In this document: piece after piece, positions 1-5,078 of the stretch
Layout of the letters: the number at the start of each line of letters is the position of its first letter
Numbering within the stretch: the first letter of the stretch is position 1
From: Deltaproteobacteria bacterium
Lineage (GTDB): Bacteria; Desulfobacterota; DSM-4660; Desulfatiglandales; Desulfatiglandaceae
Length of the DNA stretch: 8,382 nt
NCBI GenBank assembly: GCA_018644785.1
Contig: JABGPV010000228.1
Coordinates: 1 to 8,382 of the forward strand
Direction: 5' to 3'
Notes under the pieces: model-generated
Seen by the model: only the letters and a program-made list of their open reading frames with translations
Database searches by the model: none
What the model was told of the DNA's origin: nothing
Translations under genes and position numbers: made by a program

Positions 1-144
1 ACCGGATATATCCGATGCCAGGATTCGGTCCGGTAATACCACCTGGTTTTGAATGATACCGCGAATCATGGATTCCGCCATGTTCCCGGCGCCGATGAAT
101 CCCAGACATTTGTCTTTCAGGGCGTTGTTGATATCTAAAGACAT
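1..144 (-). CDS. proC: Pyrroline-5-carboxylate reductase, N-terminal part (runs off left edge)
   Basis: Forty-eight codons of the N-terminus are visible. The product would reduce 1-pyrroline-5-carboxylate to L-proline with NAD(P)H, the last step of proline synthesis, in the cytoplasm. The Rossmann nucleotide-binding signature LGFIGAGNMAESMIRGII lies at residues 14-31 and is highly typical of ProC; the Asp of the next strand (ASDIS) also fits. The ATG at 144-142 is preceded by a strong Shine-Dalgarno AGGAGGT, with 7 nt between it and the ATG, and this sits inside the end of the upstream ligase gene. The two genes overlap by 10 nt, so translation is probably coupled. A short N-terminal extension before the Rossmann strand is unremarkable. 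The family call is firm; completeness of the gene cannot be judged from this window. Confidence 0.9.
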   Translation of the reverse strand, partial: MSLDINNALKDKCLGFIGAGNMAESMIRGIIQNQVVLPDRILASDISG

Positions 145-1664
145 GAATGTGACCTCCTCAATTGGTGTTGACAATCAAATAGATCTTTTACTTGAGCTTT
201 AATGACCTTTCCCATGGGGTTTCGCGGCAGGCTTTCCAGGAACATGACCTTTGAGGGCGCTTTGTAGGGCGCCAGCCTTTCCTTTCCCCATTTCCGAAGT
301 TCCGCCTGAGACAACGCAGACCCTTCTCTAAGGACAATGGCCGCACACACTCTTTCCCCCCATTCGGGATCATTCTTCCCCACAACGGCGGTTTCCGCCA
401 CCAGGGGGTGGGTCCTGAGCACTTCCTCAATCTCCAGTGCCGAAACCTTGTAGCCGCCGGTTTTGATGATATCCGTACTTTGCCGTCCCAGAATGTGGTA
501 ACTGCCGTCTTCAAGAATGGCAACGTCACCGGTTCGAAACCAGGGGCCTCTGAAAGCGGCTTTCGTTTCCTTTGGCCGCTCCCAGTATTCCTTGAAGACC
601 GTCGGCCCGCTGACTTCTATTTCACCAGATGCGTCCGGTGTTGCCGGAGCGCCCTTTTCATCCACCAGCCTGATTTCCACTCCGGGGAGCGGAGTGCCCA
701 CATGTCCCGGCCTTCGTTTTCCATGAAGTGGGTTGGAAAGGGCCATACCGATTTCCGTCATGCCGTAGCGCTCCAGCAACGCATGCCCGGTGATGGATTT
801 CCACCGATGAAAGGCTGTGACCGGAAGGGCCGCCGATCCGGACACCATGAGCCGGAGGTGGCCACAGGCCCTGCTCATGGCTTGCTGCTGTTCGGGGGAC
901 GATTTTTCCCAGGCCCCGATCAATTTGAAATAGATGGTGGGCACGGCCATGAACAGGGTGATGTTTCCTTCCACCAGCTTCTGCCATACCCTGAGGGCGT
1001 CAAAACGGGGAAGCATATCACATATTGCTCCGGCCCAGAGGGCGCAGCACAGGACGTTAACGATGCCGTGAGTGTGATGCAGGGGCAGCACATGAAGGAT
1101 CCGATCCTCCCGGCGCCATTCCCAAGCTTTGATCAGGGTGGTGATCTGAGTCTCCAGGTTCGTGTGGGTCAGGACGACGCCTTTGGGCTTTCCCGTGGTG
1201 CCGCTGGTATACAGAATTAAGGCCGGTCTTTCAGGACCCACACGGGGAAGCGGCCGGCGATCGGCCCCCAGGAGTTCTTCCGTTGACAGAAAACGAACGT
1301 TGAGATCTCGGGTAATGGGGGCCAGGGTTTCATGAAAATCCGGATGGCTCACCACAATGGCCGCACCGGAATCTGAAATCGCATACTTCAATTCTGCGGG
1401 CGGGTGCACATCACACAGGGGTACCGCGATGCCCCCGGCGCGCCAGATCCCCCACTGGATGGCCGGGTAATCAAAATTTCCGGGTGTCAGGAAGGCCACC
1501 CGTTGGCCTTCCAGGTCTTTTTCTCCCGCCAGCAGCCCACAAGCCACCCGCCATGAGGCTTCCAGCAGTTGGTTGTATGTGAAATCACCCGTGAGTGTGG
1601 CGATAGCCGTGCGCTCGCGGTGTTTTTTCGCCCTTTCAATGAGGGGGATGCCGGAATCAGCCAT
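135..1664 (-). CDS. AMP-forming acyl-CoA synthetase, malonyl/methylmalonyl-CoA synthetase (MatB/ACSF3)-like
   Basis: This 509-residue ANL-superfamily ligase activates a carboxylate as acyl-AMP and transfers it to CoA. Seen motifs are the P-loop YTSGTTGKPKG at about 152-162, LPLHHTHG at 193-200, SGSAALP at 275-281, RYGMTEIG at 299-306, RTGD at 377-380, the hinge GRQSTDIIKTGGYKVS at 393-408, and the C-terminal catalytic Lys in NPMGK (about 486). The HHTHG, SGSAALP and RYGMTE stretches and the hinge resemble human ACSF3 and bacterial MatB, so malonate or methylmalonate is the best substrate guess, by family resemblance only. The ATG at 1664 is preferred over an in-frame ATG at 1730. It overlaps the upstream gene's stop by 8 nt in the usual coupled way, and it starts the protein where the family starts. 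The gene ends 10 nt inside proC. A more general medium-chain acyl-CoA ligase is the alternative. Confidence 0.88.
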   Translation of the reverse strand: MADSGIPLIERAKKHRERTAIATLTGDFTYNQLLEASWRVACGLLAGEKDLEGQRVAFLTPGNFDYPAIQWGIWRAGGIAVPLCDVHPPAELKYAISDSGAAIVVSHPDFHETLAPITRDLNVRFLSTEELLGADRRPLPRVGPERPALILYTSGTTGKPKGVVLTHTNLETQITTLIKAWEWRREDRILHVLPLHHTHGIVNVLCCALWAGAICDMLPRFDALRVWQKLVEGNITLFMAVPTIYFKLIGAWEKSSPEQQQAMSRACGHLRLMVSGSAALPVTAFHRWKSITGHALLERYGMTEIGMALSNPLHGKRRPGHVGTPLPGVEIRLVDEKGAPATPDASGEIEVSGPTVFKEYWERPKETKAAFRGPWFRTGDVAILEDGSYHILGRQSTDIIKTGGYKVSALEIEEVLRTHPLVAETAVVGKNDPEWGERVCAAIVLREGSALSQAELRKWGKERLAPYKAPSKVMFLESLPRNPMGKVIKAQVKDLFDCQHQLRRSHSCL

Positions 1665-2253
1665 GGATTTTAAGTGCCACCTGGGCGACTCTTTGCCCGA
1701 GGTTTTCAACGGTTTTGAGGCCCGGATCATCTTTTTTTATACCCTCCGGATGGCCGCTCCACATGGTGCCGCCGAAATGGCTCCCCGGCTTGCCGTCGCC
1801 CACCAGGATCATATCGTGAACCAGCATGGCCGAATGGACGTGTAAAATGGCTGCTTCCTGGCCGCCATTTCGAAATCCCCCCACGGCCATGACGCCGCCC
1901 ACAATGTCCCTGAACAGGAACCCATTGCGCCTGAACATGACAGTGCGGTCCAAAAACGCTTTGCACTGTGAACTCATGGTGCCCAGGTAGACGGGTGTTG
2001 CAATGATCAGCCCCCCCAGACCGGGGTCTTTGAGGATGGGGATGATGTCGTTAAAACCATCTTTCTGGCTGCATTCGAGGTTTTTCATGCAGTGGCCGCA
2101 TGCAATGCAGCCTCTCAGGTCCATTCCCGCCAGATCGATGATTTCCGTTTTAATTTCAGGGTAGTTTTCAGTAATCGCACGAATACAGTTATCCAGGGAG
2201 GTCCGGGTTGTTTTTCCTTTTCGAGGGCTGCAGGAAATGCCGACAATTTTCAT
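1657..2253 (-). CDS. Flavodoxin-fold iron-sulfur flavoprotein (ISF / NADPH-dependent FMN reductase family)
   Basis: A 198-residue cytoplasmic redox protein of normal length for the family. Residues 1-16 hold the first flavodoxin strand and phosphate-binding loop of the FMN site (GISCSPRKGKTT). Cys49, Cys52, Cys55 and Cys61 form a CX2CX2CX5C cluster, the compact [4Fe-4S] ligand motif of ISF proteins. The segment TPVYLGTMSSQCKAFLDR (86-103) is the usual second flavin loop and dimer region. ISF homologues are common in sulfate reducers and methanogens and are linked to electron transfer and oxidative-stress defence; the actual partner is unknown. The ATG at 2253 has AAAGGAG 7 nt upstream. It is the first gene of a three-gene overlapping operon, and its TGA lies inside the start of the ligase gene. 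Its functional link to the ligase and proC is not evident. Confidence 0.88.
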   Translation of the reverse strand: MKIVGISCSPRKGKTTRTSLDNCIRAITENYPEIKTEIIDLAGMDLRGCIACGHCMKNLECSQKDGFNDIIPILKDPGLGGLIIATPVYLGTMSSQCKAFLDRTVMFRRNGFLFRDIVGGVMAVGGFRNGGQEAAILHVHSAMLVHDMILVGDGKPGSHFGGTMWSGHPEGIKKDDPGLKTVENLGQRVAQVALKIHG

Positions 2254-2382
2254 GGGATACTCCTTTTATGGCTCCGGCATGCGGAAAATGAATCATGTAA
2301 ATTGCCGGGATTTCGGAACCGTTTTAAAATTGAATTGTGTAAATATGGCTAATGAAGAAACGAAATATGCCTTATGGAGACT

Positions 2383-2411
2383 GATATGGCTCATAAATCG
2401 TGTGGAGTCAA
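2383..2411 (-). promoter_or_regulatory. Weak candidate promoter for the flavoprotein-ligase-proC operon
   Basis: On the minus strand a TTGACT (2411-2406) and a CATATC (2388-2383) are 17 nt apart. The -35 matches sigma-70 consensus at 5 of 6 positions and the -10 at only 3 of 6. It would give a leader of about 120 nt before the ATG at 2253. The 192-bp gap between hicA and this operon must hold its promoter, but this candidate is not strong. Confidence 0.22.
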
Positions 2412-2445
2412 GTGCATTTCTGTGAACTTATTTTCATTTGGAGCC

Positions 2446-2682
2446 TCAGGAAAAATATATCTTTAAGAAGTCATCTCTTGAGATTTTTGATTGAGTAAGA
2501 ATCGTTCGTAAAGTCGACTTTTTCAAGACCGGATGATTTAGAATCGTAAGTGGTGTGCGTGTGCCATCAATATTTTCCCTCAGCATCGCGATGTGATTTC
2601 CCTCCCGGACTAACCGAAAACCAAGTTGCTCCAGAGTGCTTGTGACTTTCCGAAGGGGAGCATCTGGGGGAAATTTCGCCAT
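2446..2682 (-). CDS. hicA: HicA-type mRNA interferase toxin (YcfA family)
   Basis: A 78-residue toxin of the HicA double-stranded-RNA-binding fold, expected to cleave mRNA and halt growth when free of its antitoxin. The family layout is clear: an N-terminal helix VTSTLEQLGF (13-22), the strand pair LVREGNHIAML with the catalytic His at residue 30, a variable loop, the strand TPLTILNH, and the C-terminal stretch LKKSTLRTILTQSKISRDDF (53-72), which is highly typical of HicA. The usual residue before the catalytic His is Gly/Ser; Asn (GNH) is a tolerated variant. The ATG at 2682 overlaps the hicB stop in a TAATG arrangement, so it is translated by coupling. The antitoxin lies upstream, the reverse of the classical hicAB order. 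Length is normal and nothing looks broken. Confidence 0.88.
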   Translation of the reverse strand: MAKFPPDAPLRKVTSTLEQLGFRLVREGNHIAMLRENIDGTRTPLTILNHPVLKKSTLRTILTQSKISRDDFLKIYFS

Positions 2683-2906
2683 TAAATGGCCACCCGAGCC
2701 TCGGCAATAAATGCCTCGATAATAGGTGGATCGCTATTAATTTCGTCAAGGCCGAAAGTTTCGATATGGAATTTGATGGCTGATTTTACGTCCTCCAAGG
2801 CAGATTCATAGGAGTCACCCTGCCCGACGACCACCCCTTTCAAGCTTAGCGGATAGGCAACGTATGTATCCGGATGCTTTTCGACAACTATTTTGAATTG
2901 TTTCAT
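2682..2906 (-). CDS. hicB: HicB-family antitoxin, short form
   Basis: A 74-residue protein with the HicB N-terminal partial RNase H-like fold: strand FKIVVEK (4-10), DTYVAYPLSLKGVVVGQGDSYESALEDVKSAI (13-44), which carries the typical G-x-x-xxGDSYxEA turn, and a C-terminal helix. It should bind and neutralise the HicA encoded next to it. No C-terminal ribbon-helix-helix or HTH domain follows, so it may depend on another factor or on the HicA complex to regulate the operon. The start chosen is the ATG at 2906. A TTG at 2921 is in frame, but it lies within the GGAG Shine-Dalgarno stretch that serves the ATG at a spacing of 9 nt. The gene ends in TAATG with hicA. Confidence 0.85.
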   Translation of the reverse strand: MKQFKIVVEKHPDTYVAYPLSLKGVVVGQGDSYESALEDVKSAIKFHIETFGLDEINSDPPIIEAFIAEARVAI

Positions 2907-2946
2907 TTTTTTATACTCCAATGCTCAGGTTATTTTAATGTTTAGC

Positions 2947-2975
2947 AGTATATCAGAGATTTGGAAATCTGCGAA
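2947..2975 (-). promoter_or_regulatory. hicBA promoter
   Basis: Read on the minus strand, TTCGCA (2975-2970) and TATACT (2952-2947) are 17 nt apart, giving a 4/6 -35 and a 5/6 -10. The -10 box lies 40 nt upstream of the hicB ATG, a normal leader length. The spacer is filled by a palindrome (2957-2970), listed separately. Confidence 0.55.
2957..2970. promoter_or_regulatory. Palindromic operator candidate in the hicBA promoter
   Basis: AGATTTGGAAATCT has perfect 6-bp arms (AGATTT/AAATCT) around a GG centre and lies between the -35 and -10 boxes of the hicBA promoter. That is where an autoregulating antitoxin complex would block RNA polymerase. Binding is inferred from position and symmetry only. 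Confidence 0.42.
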
Positions 2976-3006
2976 TAAATAATTTTCTGGAAATCTGTGA
3001 AATCTG
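2962..3006. repeat. Short direct repeats TGGAAATCTG upstream of hicB
   Basis: TGGAAATCTG occurs exactly at 2962-2971 and 2988-2997, and a degenerate third copy (TGAAATCTG) at 2998-3006. The first overlaps the promoter palindrome. They may be extra binding sites for the hicBA regulator or simple local duplication. Confidence 0.4.
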
Positions 3007-3063
3007 GGGATATCCCCTTACTTATCTTTGAGAATACCTTCCGGAATTAAGTAAGGTGTCCCC
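3006..3063. repeat. REP/MITE-like imperfect inverted repeat
   Basis: The left arm at 3006-3024 (GGGGATATCCCCTTACTTA) pairs with the right arm at 3048-3063 (TAAGTAAGGTGTCCCC) apart from a 3-nt bulge and two G-T wobbles, around a 23-nt loop. The left arm itself contains the perfect 12-bp palindrome GGGGATATCCCC. CCGGAATT also occurs directly at 3041-3048 and 3062-3069. Arms reading GGGGACACCTTACTTA resemble sequences I associate with IS200-like REP-associated transposases in Desulfobacterota, but no transposase is visible here. It could also act as a terminator-like hairpin downstream of the 49-residue ORF, although it lacks a T tract. Confidence 0.45.
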
Positions 3064-3092
3064 GGAATTTCGTTTTATGTGTAATCTAGTTG

Positions 3093-3242
3093 CTAATTCG
3101 ACCAGTCTTCACATTGTTTCTTTAAGAATGTATCCATTTCTTTAATACCCAGCTTCTTTTTAACCTGTTTGTCTGTTTTGGCCAATAACTTTAATATTTC
3201 CAAGGCTTCATGGGGTGATATTTTGTCTAGTATCTTTTTCAT
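3093..3242 (-). CDS. Hypothetical 49-residue protein
   Basis: An ATG at 3242 opens a 49-codon frame ending in TAG at 3095-3093. The product is Lys-rich and probably helical, beginning MKKILDKISPHEALEILKLL and ending with an acidic/aromatic tail. I do not recognise a family. Its ATG overlaps the TGA of the upstream ORF (3239-3511) as ATGA, the signature of a translationally coupled operon, which argues that it is or was a real gene. The Shine-Dalgarno is weak (TTGAGA region), consistent with coupling. Because the upstream ORF is interrupted and the gene before that is truncated, expression today is doubtful. Confidence 0.42.
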   Translation of the reverse strand: MKKILDKISPHEALEILKLLAKTDKQVKKKLGIKEMDTFLKKQCEDWSN

Positions 3243-3511
3243 CTTGTATTCTCAAGTTTCATTTTCCGGACCTGAAGTTCATTCAGTCTCTTTTTTAAAC
3301 TGACGATTTCTTTCTTGATTTTGCGAAGCTCTATCAGGTTTTTTGGCGCTTGACAACCGATCTCCGCCAAACTCTTTGACGATGAAACATTCAAGCTGAC
3401 TTCTTAAAAGTCTAAAATATGGATTTCCATATATCGCCCTTTCTCGGTATTCAAGTTTAGCGACGCGAATGCCTTACAACATGAAATCTCTGTCGATTCC
3501 AATTTAGTCAT
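3239..3511 (-). pseudogene. Small coiled-coil ORF interrupted by one in-frame TAA
   Basis: The ATG at 3511-3509 overlaps the stop of the DUF2293-like ORF as ATGA, and the same frame ends in a TGA that overlaps the next ATG, again as ATGA. Between them are exactly 91 codons with a single internal stop, TAA at 3406-3404 (codon 36). After the stop the frame reads on as a plausible protein, with a Lys/Leu/Glu-rich coiled-coil segment (about residues 59-88, NLIELRKIKKEIVSLKKRLN). The simplest reading is a once intact 90-residue protein with a nonsense mutation, perhaps CAA to TAA. Another frame over about 3470-3300 also reads protein-like (YGNPYFRLLRSQLE), so a frameshift history is possible. No family was recognised. 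Confidence 0.45.
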
Positions 3512-3702
3512 GTTTCCCATTTGGTTAGAAAATCTCCAACTTCTGCATTGACTTGATCCCGCGCCTCTCGTCTCTCATAACCCATTGCCAGTAATTCATC
3601 ATAATTCGTCTCTGCATGCCGGATATGAGCAATCACAGCAAGACGCACCGCCTCTTCATCAAGATTTCTGGCTGCTTGGGTGGACTGGACCGCAGCATGC
3701 AA
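3508..3702 (-). pseudogene. DUF2293-like C-terminal fragment, probably 5'-truncated
   Basis: An open frame of 64 codons with no ATG: the first possible start is a TTG at 3702, and the frame closes upstream at a TAA (3729-3727). The core, with AVIAHIRHAETNYDELLAMG followed by ERREARDQVNAEV, matches my memory of the DUF2293 domain, whose function is unknown. DUF2293 proteins are usually much longer, so this is likely the C-terminal end of a gene whose front was lost. The TGA at 3510-3508 is part of an ATGA overlap with the next ORF, so it once led a small operon. The family call is from recall of the AHIRHxxTxYDELL pattern and was not checked. Confidence 0.5.
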
Positions 3703-3784
3703 GGAGCTGCCAGACCTTGCAGTGCTTTAAAAAAAACTATTTTTGACCATTTTAGGAACAAAAAACACAAAGGAGGATGTGAAG

Positions 3785-3892
3785 ATGAAAATGAAATGGA
3801 GACCAGTACTTTTGATCGCTACCGTGATGACGTACTGCGCTATTTCTTTTAACCAGGAAACCACGGAGAGGTACCAGGCAAAGGCTGTTTAA
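3785..3892 (+). CDS. Possible 35-residue peptide with one hydrophobic segment
   Basis: The ATG at 3785 is preceded by a perfect AGGAGG (3771-3776) at 8-nt spacing, the best ribosome binding site in this zone. The peptide begins Met-Lys-Met-Lys-Trp-Arg and then carries a hydrophobic stretch PVLLIATVMTYCAISF (about 7-22) before a polar tail ending at TAA. It looks like a signal peptide or a single membrane span. It could be the surviving 5' end of a secreted-protein gene cut by rearrangement, or a small membrane peptide of the type I toxin kind. There is no lipobox, since Tyr precedes the Cys. No promoter stands out upstream. No homologue is recognised. Confidence 0.38.
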   Translation: MKMKWRPVLLIATVMTYCAISFNQETTERYQAKAV

Positions 3893-4380
3893 AGCGTCTG
3901 GACTTTCTCACAAGCCTCTTTGGAGCCTGAGAAATACGCAGGTATTGTTGACCGGCGGCCGCAGGTGTATCCTTCTGATTTCCAGAAACTGTGAAGGCGG
4001 CCTAAAATCGGACAGATCATCCAGAAGCCGCCGAAGGACTTTCTCGTAAATCCGATATCACAAACGATTTTTCGCAGTCGAATTGTTGTGATACCATCTC
4101 TTGGAGGCTTGGATTGGCCAGTTGGTAGATGTCGTGGAACCACATCAATTTGGCCAACTCCAATAGTTTGAATATCTCCAACGTATCTCAGGTTCGAATT
4201 CAATGATTGATCTGCCAGTGTTGCATAGTTTTGACGCATGTGCGATGCTGATTTGATGTAAAAAAATTCTTTCCCGGGATGGGATGATCCGAAAACGGAC
4301 CAACCCTCTTTATAGCTCTTCTCAGACGAACCGATACGATTTTTTGCTAATTTCTTGCTTATCAAATTGTAAGTTTTGTG
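3893..4380. other. About 490 bp without a recognised gene; one long minus-strand open frame
   Basis: A minus-strand frame stays open from 4365 (TTG) to a TAA at 3889-3891, 158 codons, with no Shine-Dalgarno and no good start. Its translation contains fairly protein-like stretches (KEGWSVFGSSHPGKEFFYIK, VGQIDVVPRHLPTG), but I recognise no domain. It may be a fragment of a gene or chance coding. Within it, 4278-4296 is shared with 6860-6878, so at least part of this stretch belongs to the duplicated material around alkA and ogt. No promoter or terminator was seen. Confidence 0.3.
4278..4296. repeat. 19-nt repeat, copy 1
   Basis: GATGGGATGATCCGAAAAC is identical to 6860-6878. Similarity continues imperfectly to the right (CCAACC then TATA after a 3-nt gap), over about 40 nt in all. 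Copy 1 lies about 85 bp before the alkA remnant; copy 2 lies just after the second ogt stub. Confidence 0.6.
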
Positions 4381-4486
4381 TATAAAAAGCCCTTCAATAA
4401 TGGAGATAACGGAGATGGCTGAACAGTGGTGGCCCTATGGGGCCTATGCAGGATTATGTCTTTGGAATAATCAACGAACCGGGTGA
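4381..4486 (+). pseudogene. alkA: alkA remnant with large internal deletion
   Basis: Bases 4381-4398 match the 5' part of the intact alkA (5972-5989) at 17 of 18 positions (the Tyr-Lys-Lys-Pro-Phe-Asn codons). Bases 4402-4486 match its last 28 codons including the stop. About 750 nt of the glycosylase core in between is gone, and the two ends are out of frame with each other. In the 3' part, 6 of 27 residues differ from the intact gene, including loss of both Arg of the WRPYRAYA motif, which points to relaxed selection. The remnant's TGA lies 8 nt before the ogt ATG, showing that ogt was the second gene of an alkA-ogt operon. How ogt is now transcribed is unclear. Confidence 0.8.
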
Positions 4487-4509
4487 TATGCCTAATGTAT
4501 TATACAAGA
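4402..4509 (+). repeat. Direct repeat copy 1 (alkA 3' end plus ogt start)
   Basis: A 108-nt stretch that aligns without gaps to 6739-6846, with 10 mismatches counted by eye (98/108). It covers the last codons of alkA, the short spacer and the first codons of ogt. Downstream the two copies diverge abruptly. Confidence 0.9.
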
Positions 4510-4992
4510 TTCCATACGCCGTTTTGTGAAATAATTCTGGTGGGGAACGAAGAGGGATTAACCCATCTTCATTTAAACACCGGGGAGGGCAAGAGGTTAT
4601 TTGAGATAGCCGATGAGTGGGTTAGTAACGATGCTTTTTTTTCGGGCACCATGGATCAGATTACCGATTACTGCAGCGGAAAACGGAAAAAATTCAATGT
4701 GACCATCAATCCCGGGGGAACGGAATTTCAGAAGAAAGTGTGGCGGAAATTAACCGGAATTCCCTATGGCGAACTTCGTACCTACAAGGAGATCGCCGGG
4801 GCCATGGGGAATGAAAATGCCGCAAGGGCCGTGGGTATGGCCAACAGCAGAAATCCCATTCCCCTCATTATACCGTGTCACAGGGTAATCGGGATAAACG
4901 GAAAACTGGTCGGCTTCGCCCACGGATTGGCGATGAAGGGGCGGCTGATCCATTTTGAAAGGGCGGGCGTTGCCAATGGACCCGAACCCTAA
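4495..4992 (+). CDS. ogt: Methylated-DNA--[protein]-cysteine S-methyltransferase (O6-alkylguanine repair)
   Basis: A 165-residue suicide enzyme that moves the alkyl group of O6-alkylguanine or O4-alkylthymine to its own cysteine. The C-terminal DNA-binding domain is complete: YGELRTYKEIAGAMG (91-105), the Arg-finger segment ARAVGMANSRNP (110-121, Arg111), and the active site IPCHRVIG with nucleophile Cys128. The N-terminal RNase H-like domain (about 1-75) is present, and the length is normal for Ogt/AGT. No AraC or Ada N-terminal domain is fused. The start is the ATG at 4495, which lies 8 nt after the stop of the alkA remnant. A GTG at 4483 is in frame but overlaps that stop, and the intact copy at 6832 shows the same ATG context. 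Its operon partner has been destroyed; an intact alkA lies about 0.9 kb downstream. Confidence 0.93.
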   Translation: MYYTRFHTPFCEIILVGNEEGLTHLHLNTGEGKRLFEIADEWVSNDAFFSGTMDQITDYCSGKRKKFNVTINPGGTEFQKKVWRKLTGIPYGELRTYKEIAGAMGNENAARAVGMANSRNPIPLIIPCHRVIGINGKLVGFAHGLAMKGRLIHFERAGVANGPEP

Positions 4993-5002
4993 GCGTATCA
5001 AT

Positions 5003-5031
5003 TTGACAGGGGCATTGTTGGGTGTTATACT
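5003..5031 (+). promoter_or_regulatory. vapBC promoter, near-consensus sigma-70
   Basis: TTGACA (5003-5008) and TATACT (5026-5031) are separated by exactly 17 nt. The -35 is perfect and the -10 matches 5 of 6. It begins 10 nt after the ogt stop, and transcription should start near 5038, about 40 nt before the vapB ATG. Confidence 0.75.
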
Positions 5032-5052
5032 TTTCGGTGTAAAATGTATAAC
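5024..5052. promoter_or_regulatory. Inverted-repeat operator candidate for VapB/VapBC
   Basis: GTTATAC (5024-5030) and GTATAAC (5046-5052) are perfect 7-bp inverted arms separated by 15 nt. The left arm covers the -10 box and the right arm lies just past the likely start site. This is the expected layout for autorepression by an AbrB-fold antitoxin complex. Confidence 0.55.
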
Positions 5053-5078
5053 GATTTTTAAATATCAGGAGGCAAACA

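Noticed and set aside
408..1220. Long plus-strand open frame opposite the acyl-CoA ligase
   Set aside because: It is antisense to a ligase with all its family motifs; the translation has no recognisable domain.
1665..1730. Upstream ATG (1730) that would lengthen the ligase by 22 residues
   Set aside because: It would overlap the flavoprotein gene by 74 nt, and the extra residues do not look like the family N-terminus. The ATG at 1664 gives a normal 8-nt overlap.
2907..2921. TTG at 2921 as the hicB start
   Set aside because: The TTG lies in the Shine-Dalgarno stretch (TTGGAG) that serves the ATG at 2906.
3300..3470. Alternative frame in the coiled-coil pseudogene (VAKLEYRERAIYGNPYFRLL)
   Set aside because: It reads protein-like but has a stop just before it and no start. 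The frame joining both ATGA overlaps with one TAA is simpler. Kept only as an alternative in the pseudogene note.
4483..4494. GTG at 4483 as the ogt start
   Set aside because: It overlaps the stop of the alkA remnant. The ATG at 4495 gives the usual N-terminus and the same layout as the second copy.
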